The notes under the pieces are model-generated. The model did not search any database and was not told the origin of the DNA. It worked only from the letters and a program-made list of their open reading frames with translations. DNA of 64,000 nucleotides from Rhodobacteraceae bacterium IMCC1335 (lineage in GTDB: Bacteria > Pseudomonadota > Alphaproteobacteria > Rhodobacterales > Rhodobacteraceae). Below are positions 1 through 9,556 of this stretch, piece by piece. The DNA lies in contig CP046864.1 of NCBI GenBank assembly GCA_039640495.1, positions 1,984,001-2,048,000 of the forward strand, written 5' to 3'. The first letter of the stretch is position 1; each line of letters begins with the position of its first letter. A program made the position numbers and the translations under genes.

Positions 1-664
1 GAGAAAACACAATAATCGGTAGATTATTATCCCGCGCAAGCGCGATTGCACTTGCATCCATCACCGCCAAATGCTTCGCCAAAACATCATCATATGTGAT
101 ATTTGTGTAGCGTTTTGCATCGGAAAATTTAGCAGGGTCTTTATCATACACACCGTCCACTTTTGTACCCTTTAAAATAACCTCACAGGCCATTTCGGTT
201 GCGCGCAAGGTCGCGGCCGTATCCGTTGTAAAATAGGGATTGCCCGTGCCAGCGGCAAAGATGCAGACACGCGATTTTTCAAGATGGCGGACCGCGCGGC
301 GGCGGATATAGGGCTCACACACTTGGTCCATCGGTATTGCACTTACCACGCGCGTGAACACCCCAAGCCCCTCAAGCGCACTTTGCATCGCTAAGGCGTT
401 CATCACGGTGGCGAGCATGCCCATATAATCGGCGGTCGTCCGCTCCATACCTTGTGCGCTGCCCTGAAGGCCGCGAAAAATATTTCCACCACCAATCACC
501 ATGCAAATCTCAACGCCCATATCATGCACTGATTTGACTTCTTGCGCGATGCGTTCAACGGTGGGCGGATGCAAACCAAAACCCGTTTCTCCCATCAATG
601 CTTCACCAGAAATTTTTAACATGACACGTGAATAAGTTGTTTGGGACGGTGTGGCCTCGGTCAT
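1..664 (-). CDS. pyrH: UMP kinase, 3' end outside the window
   Basis: Phosphorylates UMP to UDP in cytosolic pyrimidine nucleotide synthesis. The reading frame on the minus strand starts at 664 and stays open to the window edge, giving about 221 of the roughly 240 residues usual for bacterial UMP kinase. Visible motifs are the amino-acid-kinase start [10 protein letters not shown], the glycine-rich IGGGNIFRG, and [23 protein letters not shown] and [10 protein letters not shown], all typical of PyrH. The C-terminal end is missing only because the window stops. An AGGAGC ribosome site precedes the start. The gene is divergent from miaA, with about 130 bases between them. Confidence 0.95.
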   Translation of the reverse strand, partial: MTEATPSQTTYSRVMLKISGEALMGETGFGLHPPTVERIAQEVKSVHDMGVEICMVIGGGNIFRGLQGSAQGMERTTADYMGMLATVMNALAMQSALEGLGVFTRVVSAIPMDQVCEPYIRRRAVRHLEKSRVCIFAAGTGNPYFTTDTAATLRATEMACEVILKGTKVDGVYDKDPAKFSDAKRYTNITYDDVLAKHLAVMDASAIALARDNNLPIIVFS

Positions 665-793
665 GTAAGAGCTCCTTTGACAAGCACAGATGAACATCAA
701 ATTGTATAAGTGTGTTTTTTCTTCAATCACACATTCACTCGAGGAACAATAGCCGGTAAACCTGTGCGCAGACGTAAAAGTTAAGCGGCCCAA

Positions 794-1690
794 ATGAATA
801 AGTTTGCTCTGTCAGATATCGCCAAGCATGCGGACACATGCCCGATCTTGATTGCCGGCCCCACGGCCAGCGGTAAATCTGCTCTCGCGATGGAAATAGC
901 GGAGCGGTTTGGGGGCGCGATCCTTAACGCCGATGCGTTTCAAATCTACAGCAATTGGCGGGTTTTAACGGCACGGCCTTCCAAAGTCGATGAAGATAAA
1001 GCGCCACATTTCCTATACGGTCATATTGCACCCGACGCAGCTTATTCCGTGGGTCATTGGCTGGCAGAAATCACACCATTGTTAAACGCATCGCCTCGCC
1101 CGATCATCACCGGCGGCACGGGGCTTTATTTTCAAGCTTTGACAAAAGGGTTGGCAAATATTCCGCCTATTCCCCCAGAAATTCGCAAAGCTGCGCAAGA
1201 AGAAATAAGTAAGAAGGGCTTTGAGGCGCTTATCAGCGGGCTTGATGCCGCAACCAAAAGCCAAATTGACTGCAAAAACCCAATGCGCGTTCAAAGGGCT
1301 TGGGAAGTGCAAAAAGCCACCGGACGATCTATTGCCGTCTGGCAAGCTTCTACCCCCAAGCCGCTTTTGCCAGCAGCGCGATGCATCACGCTTCTCTGCG
1401 ATGTCGATAAAGATTGGTTAAACCAACGTATTCAAAACCGTTTTCACAAAATGATCGAGGAAGGTGCCTTGGATGAAGCGGCGGCGAATCTTCCAAGCTG
1501 GAGCGCTGATTTGCCTGCCTCTCGCGCCATCGGAGCGCGCCATTTAATCGCGCATCTGCGCGGAGAAATGCCGTTAAGTAAGGCGATCGAAGAGGCCACA
1601 ATCGCAACCCGTCAATATGCCAAACGACAACGCACTTGGTTTCGCGGTAAAATGGATAACTGGAGCAAATGCGACCCAAGACGGCTTTGA
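794..1690 (+). CDS. miaA: tRNA dimethylallyltransferase
   Basis: Transfers a dimethylallyl group to A37 of tRNAs that read codons beginning with U. The 298-residue protein has the expected length. It shows the P-loop GPTASGKS near residue 22, the DAFQIY segment, the GGTGLYF motif near residue 105, and the late conserved RTWFRG. The ribosome site is weak (AAGCGG) but no better upstream start exists. It is followed by the ssb gene on the same strand after about 160 bases. Confidence 0.95.
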   Translation: MNKFALSDIAKHADTCPILIAGPTASGKSALAMEIAERFGGAILNADAFQIYSNWRVLTARPSKVDEDKAPHFLYGHIAPDAAYSVGHWLAEITPLLNASPRPIITGGTGLYFQALTKGLANIPPIPPEIRKAAQEEISKKGFEALISGLDAATKSQIDCKNPMRVQRAWEVQKATGRSIAVWQASTPKPLLPAARCITLLCDVDKDWLNQRIQNRFHKMIEEGALDEAAANLPSWSADLPASRAIGARHLIAHLRGEMPLSKAIEEATIATRQYAKRQRTWFRGKMDNWSKCDPRRL

Positions 1691-1853
1691 GCCCTGCCGA
1701 CTTCGATAAATCGTCATGTTCATTGCAGAAACCCGTTTACAGGTTTCCAAAACAGCTATTAGCAAATCGCGGGGCGCAATTAATCTTTCCTTCACTGGTT
1801 TTGAATGTTCTAATCTGCATGAGGTTGGTTTTAGATTCGACAGGAGAAACATC

Positions 1854-2357
1854 ATGGCGGGCTCGGTAAATAAGGTCATTTTAATCGGAAATTTGGGCCG
1901 CGATCCCGAGGTGCGGAATTTTCCAAACGGGGGCAAAGTTTGCAATCTGCGCATCGCCACATCTGAAAATTGGAAAGATCGCAACTCCGGCGAGCGCCGC
2001 GAGAAAACAGAATGGCACAGCGTAGCAATATTCTCAGAACCACTAGTGCGCGTGGCCGAACAATATCTACGCAAAGGTTCTAAAATTTACATTGAAGGTC
2101 AATTGGAAACCCGCAAATGGCAGGATCAATCCGGCGCTGATCGTTATTCAACCGAAGTTGTGCTGCGTCCTTACCGCTCAGAGCTTACGATGCTAGACGG
2201 TCGCAGCGATAATACCGGTGCGTCAGCTGGTTATGGCAGTATCGGCAATGAGGATATGGGAAGCTACGAGAGTGGCGCGCCCGCGGGCGACGGTTATTCT
2301 GCGACCCAAGGACAACCTAGCCCGTCACGCGATCTGGATGATGAAATTCCGTTTTAA
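1854..2357 (+). CDS. ssb: single-stranded DNA-binding protein
   Basis: Coats single-stranded DNA in replication, recombination and repair. I place the start at 1854 ([15 protein letters not shown]) because a CAGGAG ribosome site lies just upstream and SSB families begin exactly there; the open frame reaches further upstream but that part looks like untranslated leader. The protein is 167 residues: an OB fold (residues 1 to about 112, with GNLGRDPEV and the [10 protein letters not shown] segment), then a Gly/Ser-rich linker, and the acidic partner-binding tip DDEIPF. It ends 24 bases before the convergent aroB stop. Confidence 0.96.
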   Translation: MAGSVNKVILIGNLGRDPEVRNFPNGGKVCNLRIATSENWKDRNSGERREKTEWHSVAIFSEPLVRVAEQYLRKGSKIYIEGQLETRKWQDQSGADRYSTEVVLRPYRSELTMLDGRSDNTGASAGYGSIGNEDMGSYESGAPAGDGYSATQGQPSPSRDLDDEIPF

Positions 2358-2381
2358 AGTAGAGATATGCGGGGTCTTAAA

Positions 2382-3497
2382 TCAGGCCGCACGGTTAGCC
2401 AGCGCATCCTTTAATAGTCCAAGCAGCGCCGATTTTGGTACGTCAGACGTAAGGAACGCCTGACCAATGCCTTTGGCAAGTATCAAGCGTAATGTGCCGT
2501 CGAGCACCTTTTTATCTTGCAACATGAGATCCAAAAGCGCCTCTGCTGCCGGCAAATCGCCAGGAATATCTTTGAGGTCACATTTCATTCCCATCTGGCG
2601 CAGATGCGCCCGGACGCGGCTTGGATCTTCCTGAGAGCAAAGCTGCAATCGGCTTGACAGTTCAAATGCCAGAGCCGTGCCGATGGCAACACCCTCACCA
2701 TGCAGAAGGCGCTGTGAATAGCCGGTTGCATTTTCCAAAGCATGACAGAAAGTATGCCCAAGATTGAGCACAGCGCGATCCCCCTGTTCGGTTTCATCTC
2801 GCATAACGATATCGGCTTTCATTTGACACGATATTCTAACGGCTTCCTCGCGTGCGACCTTATCACCTGCGACAATCAAGGGGCCATTCACCTCGAGCCA
2901 TTCGAAAAAATCTGCATTTCCAAGCAGCCCGTATTTTACAACCTCGCCATATCCGGCAATAAAATCGCGCTGCGGCAGGCTGTCGAGAATACCGATATCT
3001 GCCAAAACCAAACTGGGCTGATGAAACGCCCCGATTAGATTTTTACCATGGCGGCTATTCACGCCGGTTTTACCACCCACAGAGCTGTCAACTTGGGCCA
3101 AAAGGGACGTTGGAATTTGCACGAAGCGTACACCTCTTCGTAAAATAGCTGCTGCAAAACCAACAAGATCGCCGATAACACCGCCGCCCAAAGCGATAAC
3201 CACGTCTTGGCGCTCGATTTTTTGCGCAAGCAGCCAATCTACAGTGTCGCCCAGTTTTGCCCATGATTTGGTAGCCTCGCCTGCGGGCAAGTTCAGGCTC
3301 ACGCAGTCGATGCCGGCATCTGTTAGCGTTCCTACCAAAGCATCAAGATGCAATGCACCGACCTGTTCATCCGTGACAATTGCCACTTTCATGCGATGCA
3401 ATAAAGGGCGCAGTAGCGTTGCAGCATCGTCTATAATGGCGGCGCCGATGACAATATCATAAGAGCGCGCGCCCAGATTCACATGCACTTTACGCAT
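2382..3497 (-). CDS. aroB: 3-dehydroquinate synthase
   Basis: Second step of the shikimate pathway: converts DAHP to 3-dehydroquinate using NAD and a metal ion. The protein (371 residues from the chosen start) shows GGGVIGDLVGFAA, PTSLLAQVDSSVGGKTGVN, the metal-binding GYGEVVKYG and LNLGHTFCHALE, and HGEGVAIG, all standard for AroB. I choose 3497 (MRKVHVNLG) over the longer 3512 start because a TTGAGG ribosome site fits it. It overlaps the end of aroK by 8 bases, so the two are translationally coupled. Confidence 0.95.
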   Translation of the reverse strand: MRKVHVNLGARSYDIVIGAAIIDDAATLLRPLLHRMKVAIVTDEQVGALHLDALVGTLTDAGIDCVSLNLPAGEATKSWAKLGDTVDWLLAQKIERQDVVIALGGGVIGDLVGFAAAILRRGVRFVQIPTSLLAQVDSSVGGKTGVNSRHGKNLIGAFHQPSLVLADIGILDSLPQRDFIAGYGEVVKYGLLGNADFFEWLEVNGPLIVAGDKVAREEAVRISCQMKADIVMRDETEQGDRAVLNLGHTFCHALENATGYSQRLLHGEGVAIGTALAFELSSRLQLCSQEDPSRVRAHLRQMGMKCDLKDIPGDLPAAEALLDLMLQDKKVLDGTLRLILAKGIGQAFLTSDVPKSALLGLLKDALANRAA

Positions 3498-4044
3498 CGT
3501 TTTTTTCCTCAATAAGCTCTGGTTTCGTACGCAACGCCGCGATCACTTTCAACGCCATTTCATCAATTGAATTAAAAGCGCTTGATCGAAGCTCAATATC
3601 GGCCAACGCATAAATCGTCTGGCGTTTGTCATAATAGGATTTCAATGTGGAAAAAGGATCAGATGTTTTCAACAACGGACGGTTACTTTTGTGACGGACG
3701 CGATGCCACAAAACATCCAAATCCACATTCAACCAAACCGACACGGCCTGCGCAGAGATCGCTGCACGATTTTGCTCAGAAATAAACGCCCCGCCTCCGG
3801 TCGAAAGAACGCATAATTGGCTGCCAAGCAAGCGGGTGATGACTTGCGTTTCTTTCTTGCGGAAAAAAGCCTCTCCATGGCGTTCAAAAATTTCTGGAAT
3901 GGTAAGGTTGGCGGCTTTTTCAAGCTCTGAATCTGAATCGAGAAAGGGCACATCCAGTACCTGAGCAACGGCTTTACCGACCGCTGTTTTACCCGCCCCC
4001 ATCATGCCCACAAAGACCAGGGGTTTTTTTAATATCAGCGCCAT
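3490..4044 (-). CDS. aroK: shikimate kinase
   Basis: Phosphorylates shikimate to shikimate 3-phosphate. The protein is 184 residues from the start at 4044 (MALILKKPL), which has an AAGGAA ribosome site; an upstream start at 4080 would add twelve residues without family support. Motifs seen are the P-loop GMMGAGKTAVGK, the shikimate-binding DSDSELE, the FRKKE segment and the glycine pair in LSTGGGAF. It is the first gene of the aroK-aroB operon. Confidence 0.95.
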   Translation of the reverse strand: MALILKKPLVFVGMMGAGKTAVGKAVAQVLDVPFLDSDSELEKAANLTIPEIFERHGEAFFRKKETQVITRLLGSQLCVLSTGGGAFISEQNRAAISAQAVSVWLNVDLDVLWHRVRHKSNRPLLKTSDPFSTLKSYYDKRQTIYALADIELRSSAFNSIDEMALKVIAALRTKPELIEEKNDA

Positions 4045-4161
4045 GCGGTTCCTTATTGGCAAACAAATCAAAAACGTCAATTGTCACTAGGAAATGGCGT
4101 GATATTGGAAGAAAGGCTAGGTATAAATTAAGTTAAACGCGTTTTCACCAAGGTCTCGTGC

Positions 4162-4311
4162 ATGTTCCGTATTATAAAATGGCTTTTTCTGCTGGCAGTA
4201 TTAAGCTTTATATCTCTGATTTTATTCGCTTATTTGGGCCCTTTTTTTGGCGTATCCTTCGTGCCTACGCGAACGTTGACAACAGTGCCGGTGATTCTGA
4301 ATGACGGTTAG
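4162..4311 (+). CDS. small single-pass membrane protein (49 residues), unknown function
   Basis: A short frame starting MFRIIKWLFLLAVL, with one strongly hydrophobic segment (about residues 7-30) and a polar tail ending VPVILNDG. Its stop overlaps the start of the next gene by 11 bases, which argues that it is translated and coupled to it. It sits divergently from aroK and heads a run with the secreted protein and xerD. No family is recognised. A fortuitous frame is possible, but the tight overlap and membrane character favour a real gene. Confidence 0.6.
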   Translation: MFRIIKWLFLLAVLSFISLILFAYLGPFFGVSFVPTRTLTTVPVILNDG

Positions 4312-5830
4312 GTTTTGGCTTTTCTGTTTGATGCTGCCCTTGAGCGCGTATGCAGAAACACCTTTATCGGCAATTGATTGGCTGGCAGAGCACAGCATAA
4401 AAGGCAGCCCTAAACTATCATCAACGCCGGATCTGCGCGAAAACCCTGCCCTCAGCGCAACCGTTTCAACCGATATTGAAGTAACAGTTTTAAGAGATAT
4501 CCAACGCGACGCTGTGGGCTTGCTGCCCCCGGAAGTCACGGGGTTGCCCTTAACTCTATGGCGCAACAGCACAACTCAGGATTTGCTCAGCCTTTTAGAA
4601 GCCAGCAAAGTAAGCCAAAACCCCTCGATTCAAAGCCTCACTATGCGGGTCATGCTTGCGGAGGGTGATGCGCCTTATGACAGCAACGGAAAATTTAACT
4701 TCCTTCGCGCAAAGCTAGAAAAATTGATACAATATGGCGCCATTGATCCGGCGCTTGCAATGTTAGAACGCGCCGCCCCTCTGCCCGCGCCTCTGGTGCC
4801 CATTCTATTTGATCTTTCTATGTATAGTGAAGCTCTGGAACCCGCCTGCGAACAAGTCCTCCAATTAGGGGCCGCATTTGAAAACGACAGTGCCCGCATT
4901 TACTGCCTTGCGCGCCGGGGGGAATGGCAGAGCGCGAATATTATGTTGACCACCGCAGAGGCGTTGCAAAGCCTTACACCGCGCGAAACCGCCCTGCTGC
5001 ATTTTTTTCTGGAAACCGGCTCAGAAAAAACCAGCGATCTTTATTTTTCCGCCGATAGCGTCCTGACACCGCTTGAATATCGTCTATATGAAGCCTTTGG
5101 TGAACCTGTGCCTGCCAATGACTTACCCCTGGCTTTTTCGGTTGCAGAACTTTCTGGCGATAAGGGCTGGAAAGCTCAATTAGAAGCGGCAGAACGCTTA
5201 AGCAAAAGCGGCGTGTTCAGCGATAATCAATTATTGGGTTTATTAACAAAAAAACCAGCTCCTGCCTCGGGTGGAATATGGGACCGGGTTACCATGATCC
5301 AGGACTTAGAACAGGCTTTAGAGGCCAACGCGCCGGCGCGGATATCGGATGCGCTGCGCACTGTCTGGAGCGCTATGGGCACTTCAGCGCTTGCAACACC
5401 GATAGCGCGGCTTTTTTACAAACGCCTCGTCGCGGCCAACCTATTAAAACAGGATCTTGTTTTGGTGCATGAAATGGGGTTGTTGACCGATCATTACCAA
5501 GACGCAGCAAAAGCTCTTATCACCCGATCGCGCAAACATCGCTTAGAGGTCGCGGTTGCGTTAAACCGATTTACCTTTTTCTCCCCTCGGAATGAATTTG
5601 AACAGGCCATTTTGAAAGCATATAAAACACCGCGTATTCCATATTCGGTGAGTAATTTATTGGCGCAAGGCAAGCTGGGTGAAGTTATTCTGAACGCCAC
5701 TTTGCAATTCGAAAAGGGCAGCGACGGTGATCTGCAGGATTTAATCGAAGCACTCTCCACCTTGCGTCACATTGGGCTTGACGACACCGCCCGACGCGCG
5801 ACCCTCTCGTTAATTAAGTTGGGCTATTAA
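4301..5830 (+). CDS. secreted or periplasmic protein of unknown function
   Basis: A 509-residue protein with a clear signal peptide (FWLFCLMLPLSAYA, cleavage likely before ETP). The remainder is helix-rich with repeated leucine/alanine stretches resembling an alpha-solenoid, but I cannot assign a named repeat family. No catalytic motif is seen. It overlaps the preceding 49-residue gene, and its TAA shares one base with the xerD ATG, so the three form a coupled unit. Its role is not known to me. Confidence 0.85.
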   Translation: MTVRFWLFCLMLPLSAYAETPLSAIDWLAEHSIKGSPKLSSTPDLRENPALSATVSTDIEVTVLRDIQRDAVGLLPPEVTGLPLTLWRNSTTQDLLSLLEASKVSQNPSIQSLTMRVMLAEGDAPYDSNGKFNFLRAKLEKLIQYGAIDPALAMLERAAPLPAPLVPILFDLSMYSEALEPACEQVLQLGAAFENDSARIYCLARRGEWQSANIMLTTAEALQSLTPRETALLHFFLETGSEKTSDLYFSADSVLTPLEYRLYEAFGEPVPANDLPLAFSVAELSGDKGWKAQLEAAERLSKSGVFSDNQLLGLLTKKPAPASGGIWDRVTMIQDLEQALEANAPARISDALRTVWSAMGTSALATPIARLFYKRLVAANLLKQDLVLVHEMGLLTDHYQDAAKALITRSRKHRLEVAVALNRFTFFSPRNEFEQAILKAYKTPRIPYSVSNLLAQGKLGEVILNATLQFEKGSDGDLQDLIEALSTLRHIGLDDTARRATLSLIKLGY

Positions 5831-6774
5831 TGACAACTGATCAGGGCCTTATTCAAAGCTTTTTAGAAATAAAAATTGCCGAAACGGGAGCCTCAAAAAA
5901 TACAATCGCGGCTTATGAACGAGATTTAAACGATTTCAAAACGTGGCTTCAGGCCAACCGGATCAAGCTACTGAAGGTCACCCAAAAGCAGATTGAATCT
6001 TATCTGGTTGGTCAAGAACAAAAAGGCTTTGCCCCCACAACCCGAGCACGTCGTTTATCGGTAATAAAACAGTTTTTTCTGCTGTCCTTTAGCGAAGAAT
6101 GGCGAAACGACAATCCCGCTGCTCAAATCACCGGTCTTGGGCAAAGCAAAAAGCTTCCCAAAACGCTGAGCATAAGCGATGTTGACAGATTACTTGCAAC
6201 CGCCGAAAGCGCTGGCAAAGATCTGCGAGAACAGAGCCGTAGCGCGTGCTTGATGCACCTGCTTTACGCAACCGGCATGCGGGTGAGCGAGCTACTTTTT
6301 TTGCACTTGGCAGAGGTTCGCGGGAAGCCTCAGATGCTGCTGGTACGCGGCAAAGGCGGTAAAGAGCGGCTGGTGCCTCTGACCACGGCAGCCCAACGCC
6401 ATTTGACGGCTTGGGTTGCGCTGCGCGACATGGAAGACAAACAAGCGCACAAAGATGGCAGGCCGCTGTCGCGTTTTTTATTCCCCTCGCGCAATGCCAA
6501 TGCGCCGATGTCACGGATTTGGTTTTATCAAAAAATTAAATCTTGGGCCGTTTTAGCGGGTTTAGATGTTTCCAAAGTCACGCCGCATACCATCCGGCAT
6601 GCATTTGCCAGTCATTTATTGGCGAATGGGGCGGATTTGCGGGTGATACAAACGCTTTTGGGGCATGCTGATATTGCCACCACTGAAATTTATACGCATG
6701 TTCTGGAAGACCAGCTTCAGCAATTGGTATTAGACCACCACCCGCTTTCCAACACCTCAAAAAAAGCCAAATAG
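5830..6774 (+). CDS. xerD: tyrosine recombinase XerD
   Basis: Chromosome dimer resolution recombinase acting with XerC at the dif site. The 314-residue protein has the N-terminal SAM-like DNA-binding domain (about residues 8-90) and a complete catalytic set: R151 in TGMRVSE, K175 in RGKGGKER, H253 and R256 in HTIRHAF, H279 in LLGHADI, and the nucleophile Y288 in TEIYTHV. The start overlaps the preceding stop (TAATG). It is intact, unlike the integrase pieces near 11-12 kb. Confidence 0.93.
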   Translation: MTTDQGLIQSFLEIKIAETGASKNTIAAYERDLNDFKTWLQANRIKLLKVTQKQIESYLVGQEQKGFAPTTRARRLSVIKQFFLLSFSEEWRNDNPAAQITGLGQSKKLPKTLSISDVDRLLATAESAGKDLREQSRSACLMHLLYATGMRVSELLFLHLAEVRGKPQMLLVRGKGGKERLVPLTTAAQRHLTAWVALRDMEDKQAHKDGRPLSRFLFPSRNANAPMSRIWFYQKIKSWAVLAGLDVSKVTPHTIRHAFASHLLANGADLRVIQTLLGHADIATTEIYTHVLEDQLQQLVLDHHPLSNTSKKAK

Positions 6775-6870
6775 ACCAGCCGCCCAGCAAACCGACTTGA
6801 ACGCAAAGAGCATAAGCTGCATAGAATATGAAAGTTAAACCTAGCGAATAAGGGCACATCGGAAACCGAT

Positions 6871-8157
6871 ATGGATACCGCGTTCTGGATCACGATCAGC
6901 ACCATCATGGGCTTGATAATTCTTTCTGCTTTTTTTTCAGGCAGCGAAACGGCTTTAACTGCAGCGTCGCGCGGAAAATTGCGCGCGCAGGCGGATAAGG
7001 GTTCACGCGGAGCGAAACGCGCCCTTAAGATCACCGAAGATAACGAACGCCTGATCGGCTCGGTCTTATTGGGCAATAATTTGGTCAATATTCTGGCAAC
7101 ATCTTTGGCAACGGCGGTTTTCACGCGATCTTTTGGCGAAAGCGGCGTGGCACTGGCGACTTTGGTAATGACGGTTCTCATTCTGGTCTTCGCGGAAGTC
7201 TTACCAAAAACCTACGCCATTACAAATGCAGAGGCCGCGGCAGCCCGCGTCAGCCGCCCCATCCAAATATGTATTGTTTTATTCTCTCCTTTCGCCAGCG
7301 CCGTGCGCTGGCTGGTTGGGGGTGTGCTCAGATTGTTTGGCGTGCGCAGCGATACACATATGCTCGATCAGGCGATGCGCGAAGAAATCGCCGGGGCCTT
7401 GAGTTTGGGGCATTCTGAAGGGATCGTTGAAAAGGAAGACCGGGATCGTATTCTTGGGGCGCTTGACCTGTCTGAGCGGGCCGTTGAAGAAATTATGTTG
7501 CATCGTTCAAAAATTGAAATGATCAATGCAGAACAACCGCCGATGGATATATTAAATCAATGCCTTGATAGCAGCTATACGCGACTTCCTGTCTATAAAG
7601 ATGACCCTGAAAATATAATTGGTGTGATCCATGCCAAAGATCTTGCGCGAACAGTGTATCGAATTATGAGCAATCCGGAAACGGCGACGCGTAACTTTGA
7701 CTCGTTTGATATTCGAGATGTGGCGATGGAACCCTATTTTGTGCCCAACACCACGCCACTGGATGATCAAATGCGGCAGTTTTTGCTCCGCCATGCGCAT
7801 TTTGCGTTGATCGTTGATGAATATGGCAGCCTGCAAGGCCTTTTGACGCTGGAAGATATTCTAGAGGAAATCGTTGGCGAAATCACAGATGAATTTGACG
7901 AAAATGTCACCAGTTCGATTGCACAGACCGAGGATGGACAATTTGTAATTGACGGCACAATGACAATTCGAGACCTAAATCGCGCTAATGATTGGGCCTT
8001 GCCGGACACCGAAGCCAACACAATCGCCGGGTTGGTCATTCACGAGGCGCAAACAATACCCGTTATAGGCCAGGTTTTTAGTTTTCACGGGTTTCGCTTT
8101 GAGGTTTCGGGACGTATTGCAAACCGCATCACAGAATTGAAAATCAGGCCACTCTAA
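6871..8157 (+). CDS. CNNM/CorC (HlyC-type) membrane protein with CBS domains
   Basis: A 428-residue inner-membrane protein: an N-terminal DUF21/CNNM transmembrane domain (about 1-175, with SAFFSGSETAL and AEVLPKTYA), then a CBS pair (about 200-335, including TRLPVYKDDPENIIGVIHAKD and the VDEYGSLQGLLTLEDILEEIVGEI signature), then a C-terminal CorC_HlyC domain. The family is linked to magnesium or cobalt efflux, but the precise substrate cannot be read from sequence. It follows xerD on the same strand after about 95 bases. Confidence 0.9.
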   Translation: MDTAFWITISTIMGLIILSAFFSGSETALTAASRGKLRAQADKGSRGAKRALKITEDNERLIGSVLLGNNLVNILATSLATAVFTRSFGESGVALATLVMTVLILVFAEVLPKTYAITNAEAAAARVSRPIQICIVLFSPFASAVRWLVGGVLRLFGVRSDTHMLDQAMREEIAGALSLGHSEGIVEKEDRDRILGALDLSERAVEEIMLHRSKIEMINAEQPPMDILNQCLDSSYTRLPVYKDDPENIIGVIHAKDLARTVYRIMSNPETATRNFDSFDIRDVAMEPYFVPNTTPLDDQMRQFLLRHAHFALIVDEYGSLQGLLTLEDILEEIVGEITDEFDENVTSSIAQTEDGQFVIDGTMTIRDLNRANDWALPDTEANTIAGLVIHEAQTIPVIGQVFSFHGFRFEVSGRIANRITELKIRPL

Positions 8158-8291
8158 CCTTACCTGAGCCACGGTTTTGGCGCCTGGTCGCAATGCTAAA
8201 TCTGAGGTTTAAGCGCTCACTTCGCAGCCGAAAAACTCATGTTCAGAATTCTTGTGTCTACATTTTGCGTTAAATGTCGTAGATACTCTAT

Positions 8292-8900
8292 ATGGAAATG
8301 GCAATTATCATTTTGGCAGCTGGGCAATCCAAGCGGATGCGAGGGTTGGACAAACTTACGCAGAAAGTCTCTGGCCTGCCCCAAATTCAACGCATAACCC
8401 TGCTTGCCTGCCAAGTATCGACAAAAGTGATCGTTGCCTTGCCAGATGCGGCTCATCCCAGATCAATTTGTTTACTTGGCCTGCCAATTGAGCGACGTTT
8501 CATTTTAAATTCACAAAGCGGCATGGGCTATTCGCTGGCCAGCGCCGCCAGCATGTTGAAAAAAAGCCTTCATTCTGGCGTAATGGTGATCCCAGCAGAT
8601 ATGCCAGACTTAACACGCGAGGATATTGAGCTCTTACTGGCTGCGCATCAGAAAAACCCTGAAGTAATTACGCAAGCCATTTCTGCCAATGGGAAGCTGG
8701 GCCATCCGGTGGTATTTCCCAATCGCTGCTTTAAATCCTTAACTTCCTTACAGGGCGATCAAGGCGCCCGCGCCGTAATCGCACAAGATAGAAAAGCGAT
8801 AAAACACATCACCCTGCCCGGCTCGCATGCAACAAACGATCTTGATACGCCCGAAGATTGGATAGCCTGGCGGCATAGATCTGAATTGCGCAAAAAGTAA
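8292..8900 (+). CDS. MobA/MocA-like nucleotidyltransferase
   Basis: A 202-residue GT-A-fold nucleotidyltransferase with the N-terminal signature IILAAGQSKRMRG and the central PADMPDL and LGHPVVFP motifs. This matches the group that makes molybdopterin cytosine dinucleotide or related cofactors from CTP. The start could be 8292 or 8298; no strong ribosome site separates them. No other molybdenum-cofactor gene is in view, so the exact product stays open. Confidence 0.8.
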   Translation: MEMAIIILAAGQSKRMRGLDKLTQKVSGLPQIQRITLLACQVSTKVIVALPDAAHPRSICLLGLPIERRFILNSQSGMGYSLASAASMLKKSLHSGVMVIPADMPDLTREDIELLLAAHQKNPEVITQAISANGKLGHPVVFPNRCFKSLTSLQGDQGARAVIAQDRKAIKHITLPGSHATNDLDTPEDWIAWRHRSELRKK

Positions 8901-8946
8901 AAGACTTTCTTTATCAGAAATACAGCATGCCCCAAACCGCAGCTGA

Positions 8947-9255
8947 TTACGCCCCGATTTTGAATTTTCCCAAAAGCGTAGCCCCTGTTTCTACGACAAG
9001 CGTATTGCTTACCATATGCGTATCGGTGGATGAGGTCAGTTTTAGGTTAACGGATGTGGCCTTGATTTTACCTTTTATTTTACCTTCGGTAAGCAGTTCT
9101 TCTGATGTGATATTGCCCGCGATCAGGCCGCTGTCTTTTACATCAACCGCTTTTGCAGCAACGTTGCCTTTAACTGACCCAGAAATCACAACATCTCCTT
9201 GGCTTTGGACATTTCCATAAATTTCAAGATCGTTTTGTATCGTCGATACAGCCAT
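8947..9255 (-). CDS. bactofilin (polymer-forming cytoskeletal protein)
   Basis: A 102-residue single-domain bactofilin. The hallmark is a right-handed beta-helix pattern of short repeats, seen as GNVQSQGDVVISGSVKGNV, SGLIAGNITSEELLTEGKI and KGKIKATSVNL. Bactofilins polymerise without nucleotide and help position cell-wall or polar machinery. A GGGAG ribosome site lies before the start at 9255. The gene converges with the nucleotidyltransferase gene. Confidence 0.88.
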   Translation of the reverse strand: MAVSTIQNDLEIYGNVQSQGDVVISGSVKGNVAAKAVDVKDSGLIAGNITSEELLTEGKIKGKIKATSVNLKLTSSTDTHMVSNTLVVETGATLLGKFKIGA

Positions 9256-9406
9256 TCATCCTATCTCCCAGAATTTGACTTGAGGATCAATAAATGGAGT
9301 TATCACATCAAAGGCAAGTCATTTATTTGAAAGATCATCAATTTAACTACTAGGATGATATAAAGATGTCAGAAGTAATTCGGGGCTGTTGTAAAGCGAA
9401 GAACTA

Positions 9407-9528
9407 CCTCTCGGGTGCGCCACTTATCATCAGACTTAAGCAGTCTACCGATGGATAACATACTGATAACATTCTCATAAGTAGCTTTGCCCTAGTATTG
9501 GGCTGGAGAGAATGTTGACCAGATTACT
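9407..9528 (+). repeat. inverted copy of tRNA-Arg 3' end, integrase leader and first integrase codons
   Basis: This stretch is an inverted repeat of 12370-12492, with about seven mismatches in 122 bases by eye. It begins with the 3' end of the tRNA-Arg gene (CCTCTCGGGTGCGCCA), continues through the integrase leader, and ends with the first six integrase codons (ATGTTGACCAGATTACT), after which it diverges and meets a stop. It is best explained as an attachment-site remnant with a lost integrase. Confidence 0.85.
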
Positions 9529-9556
9529 TATCTAGATCATCACGTCTGTCTCAGTT

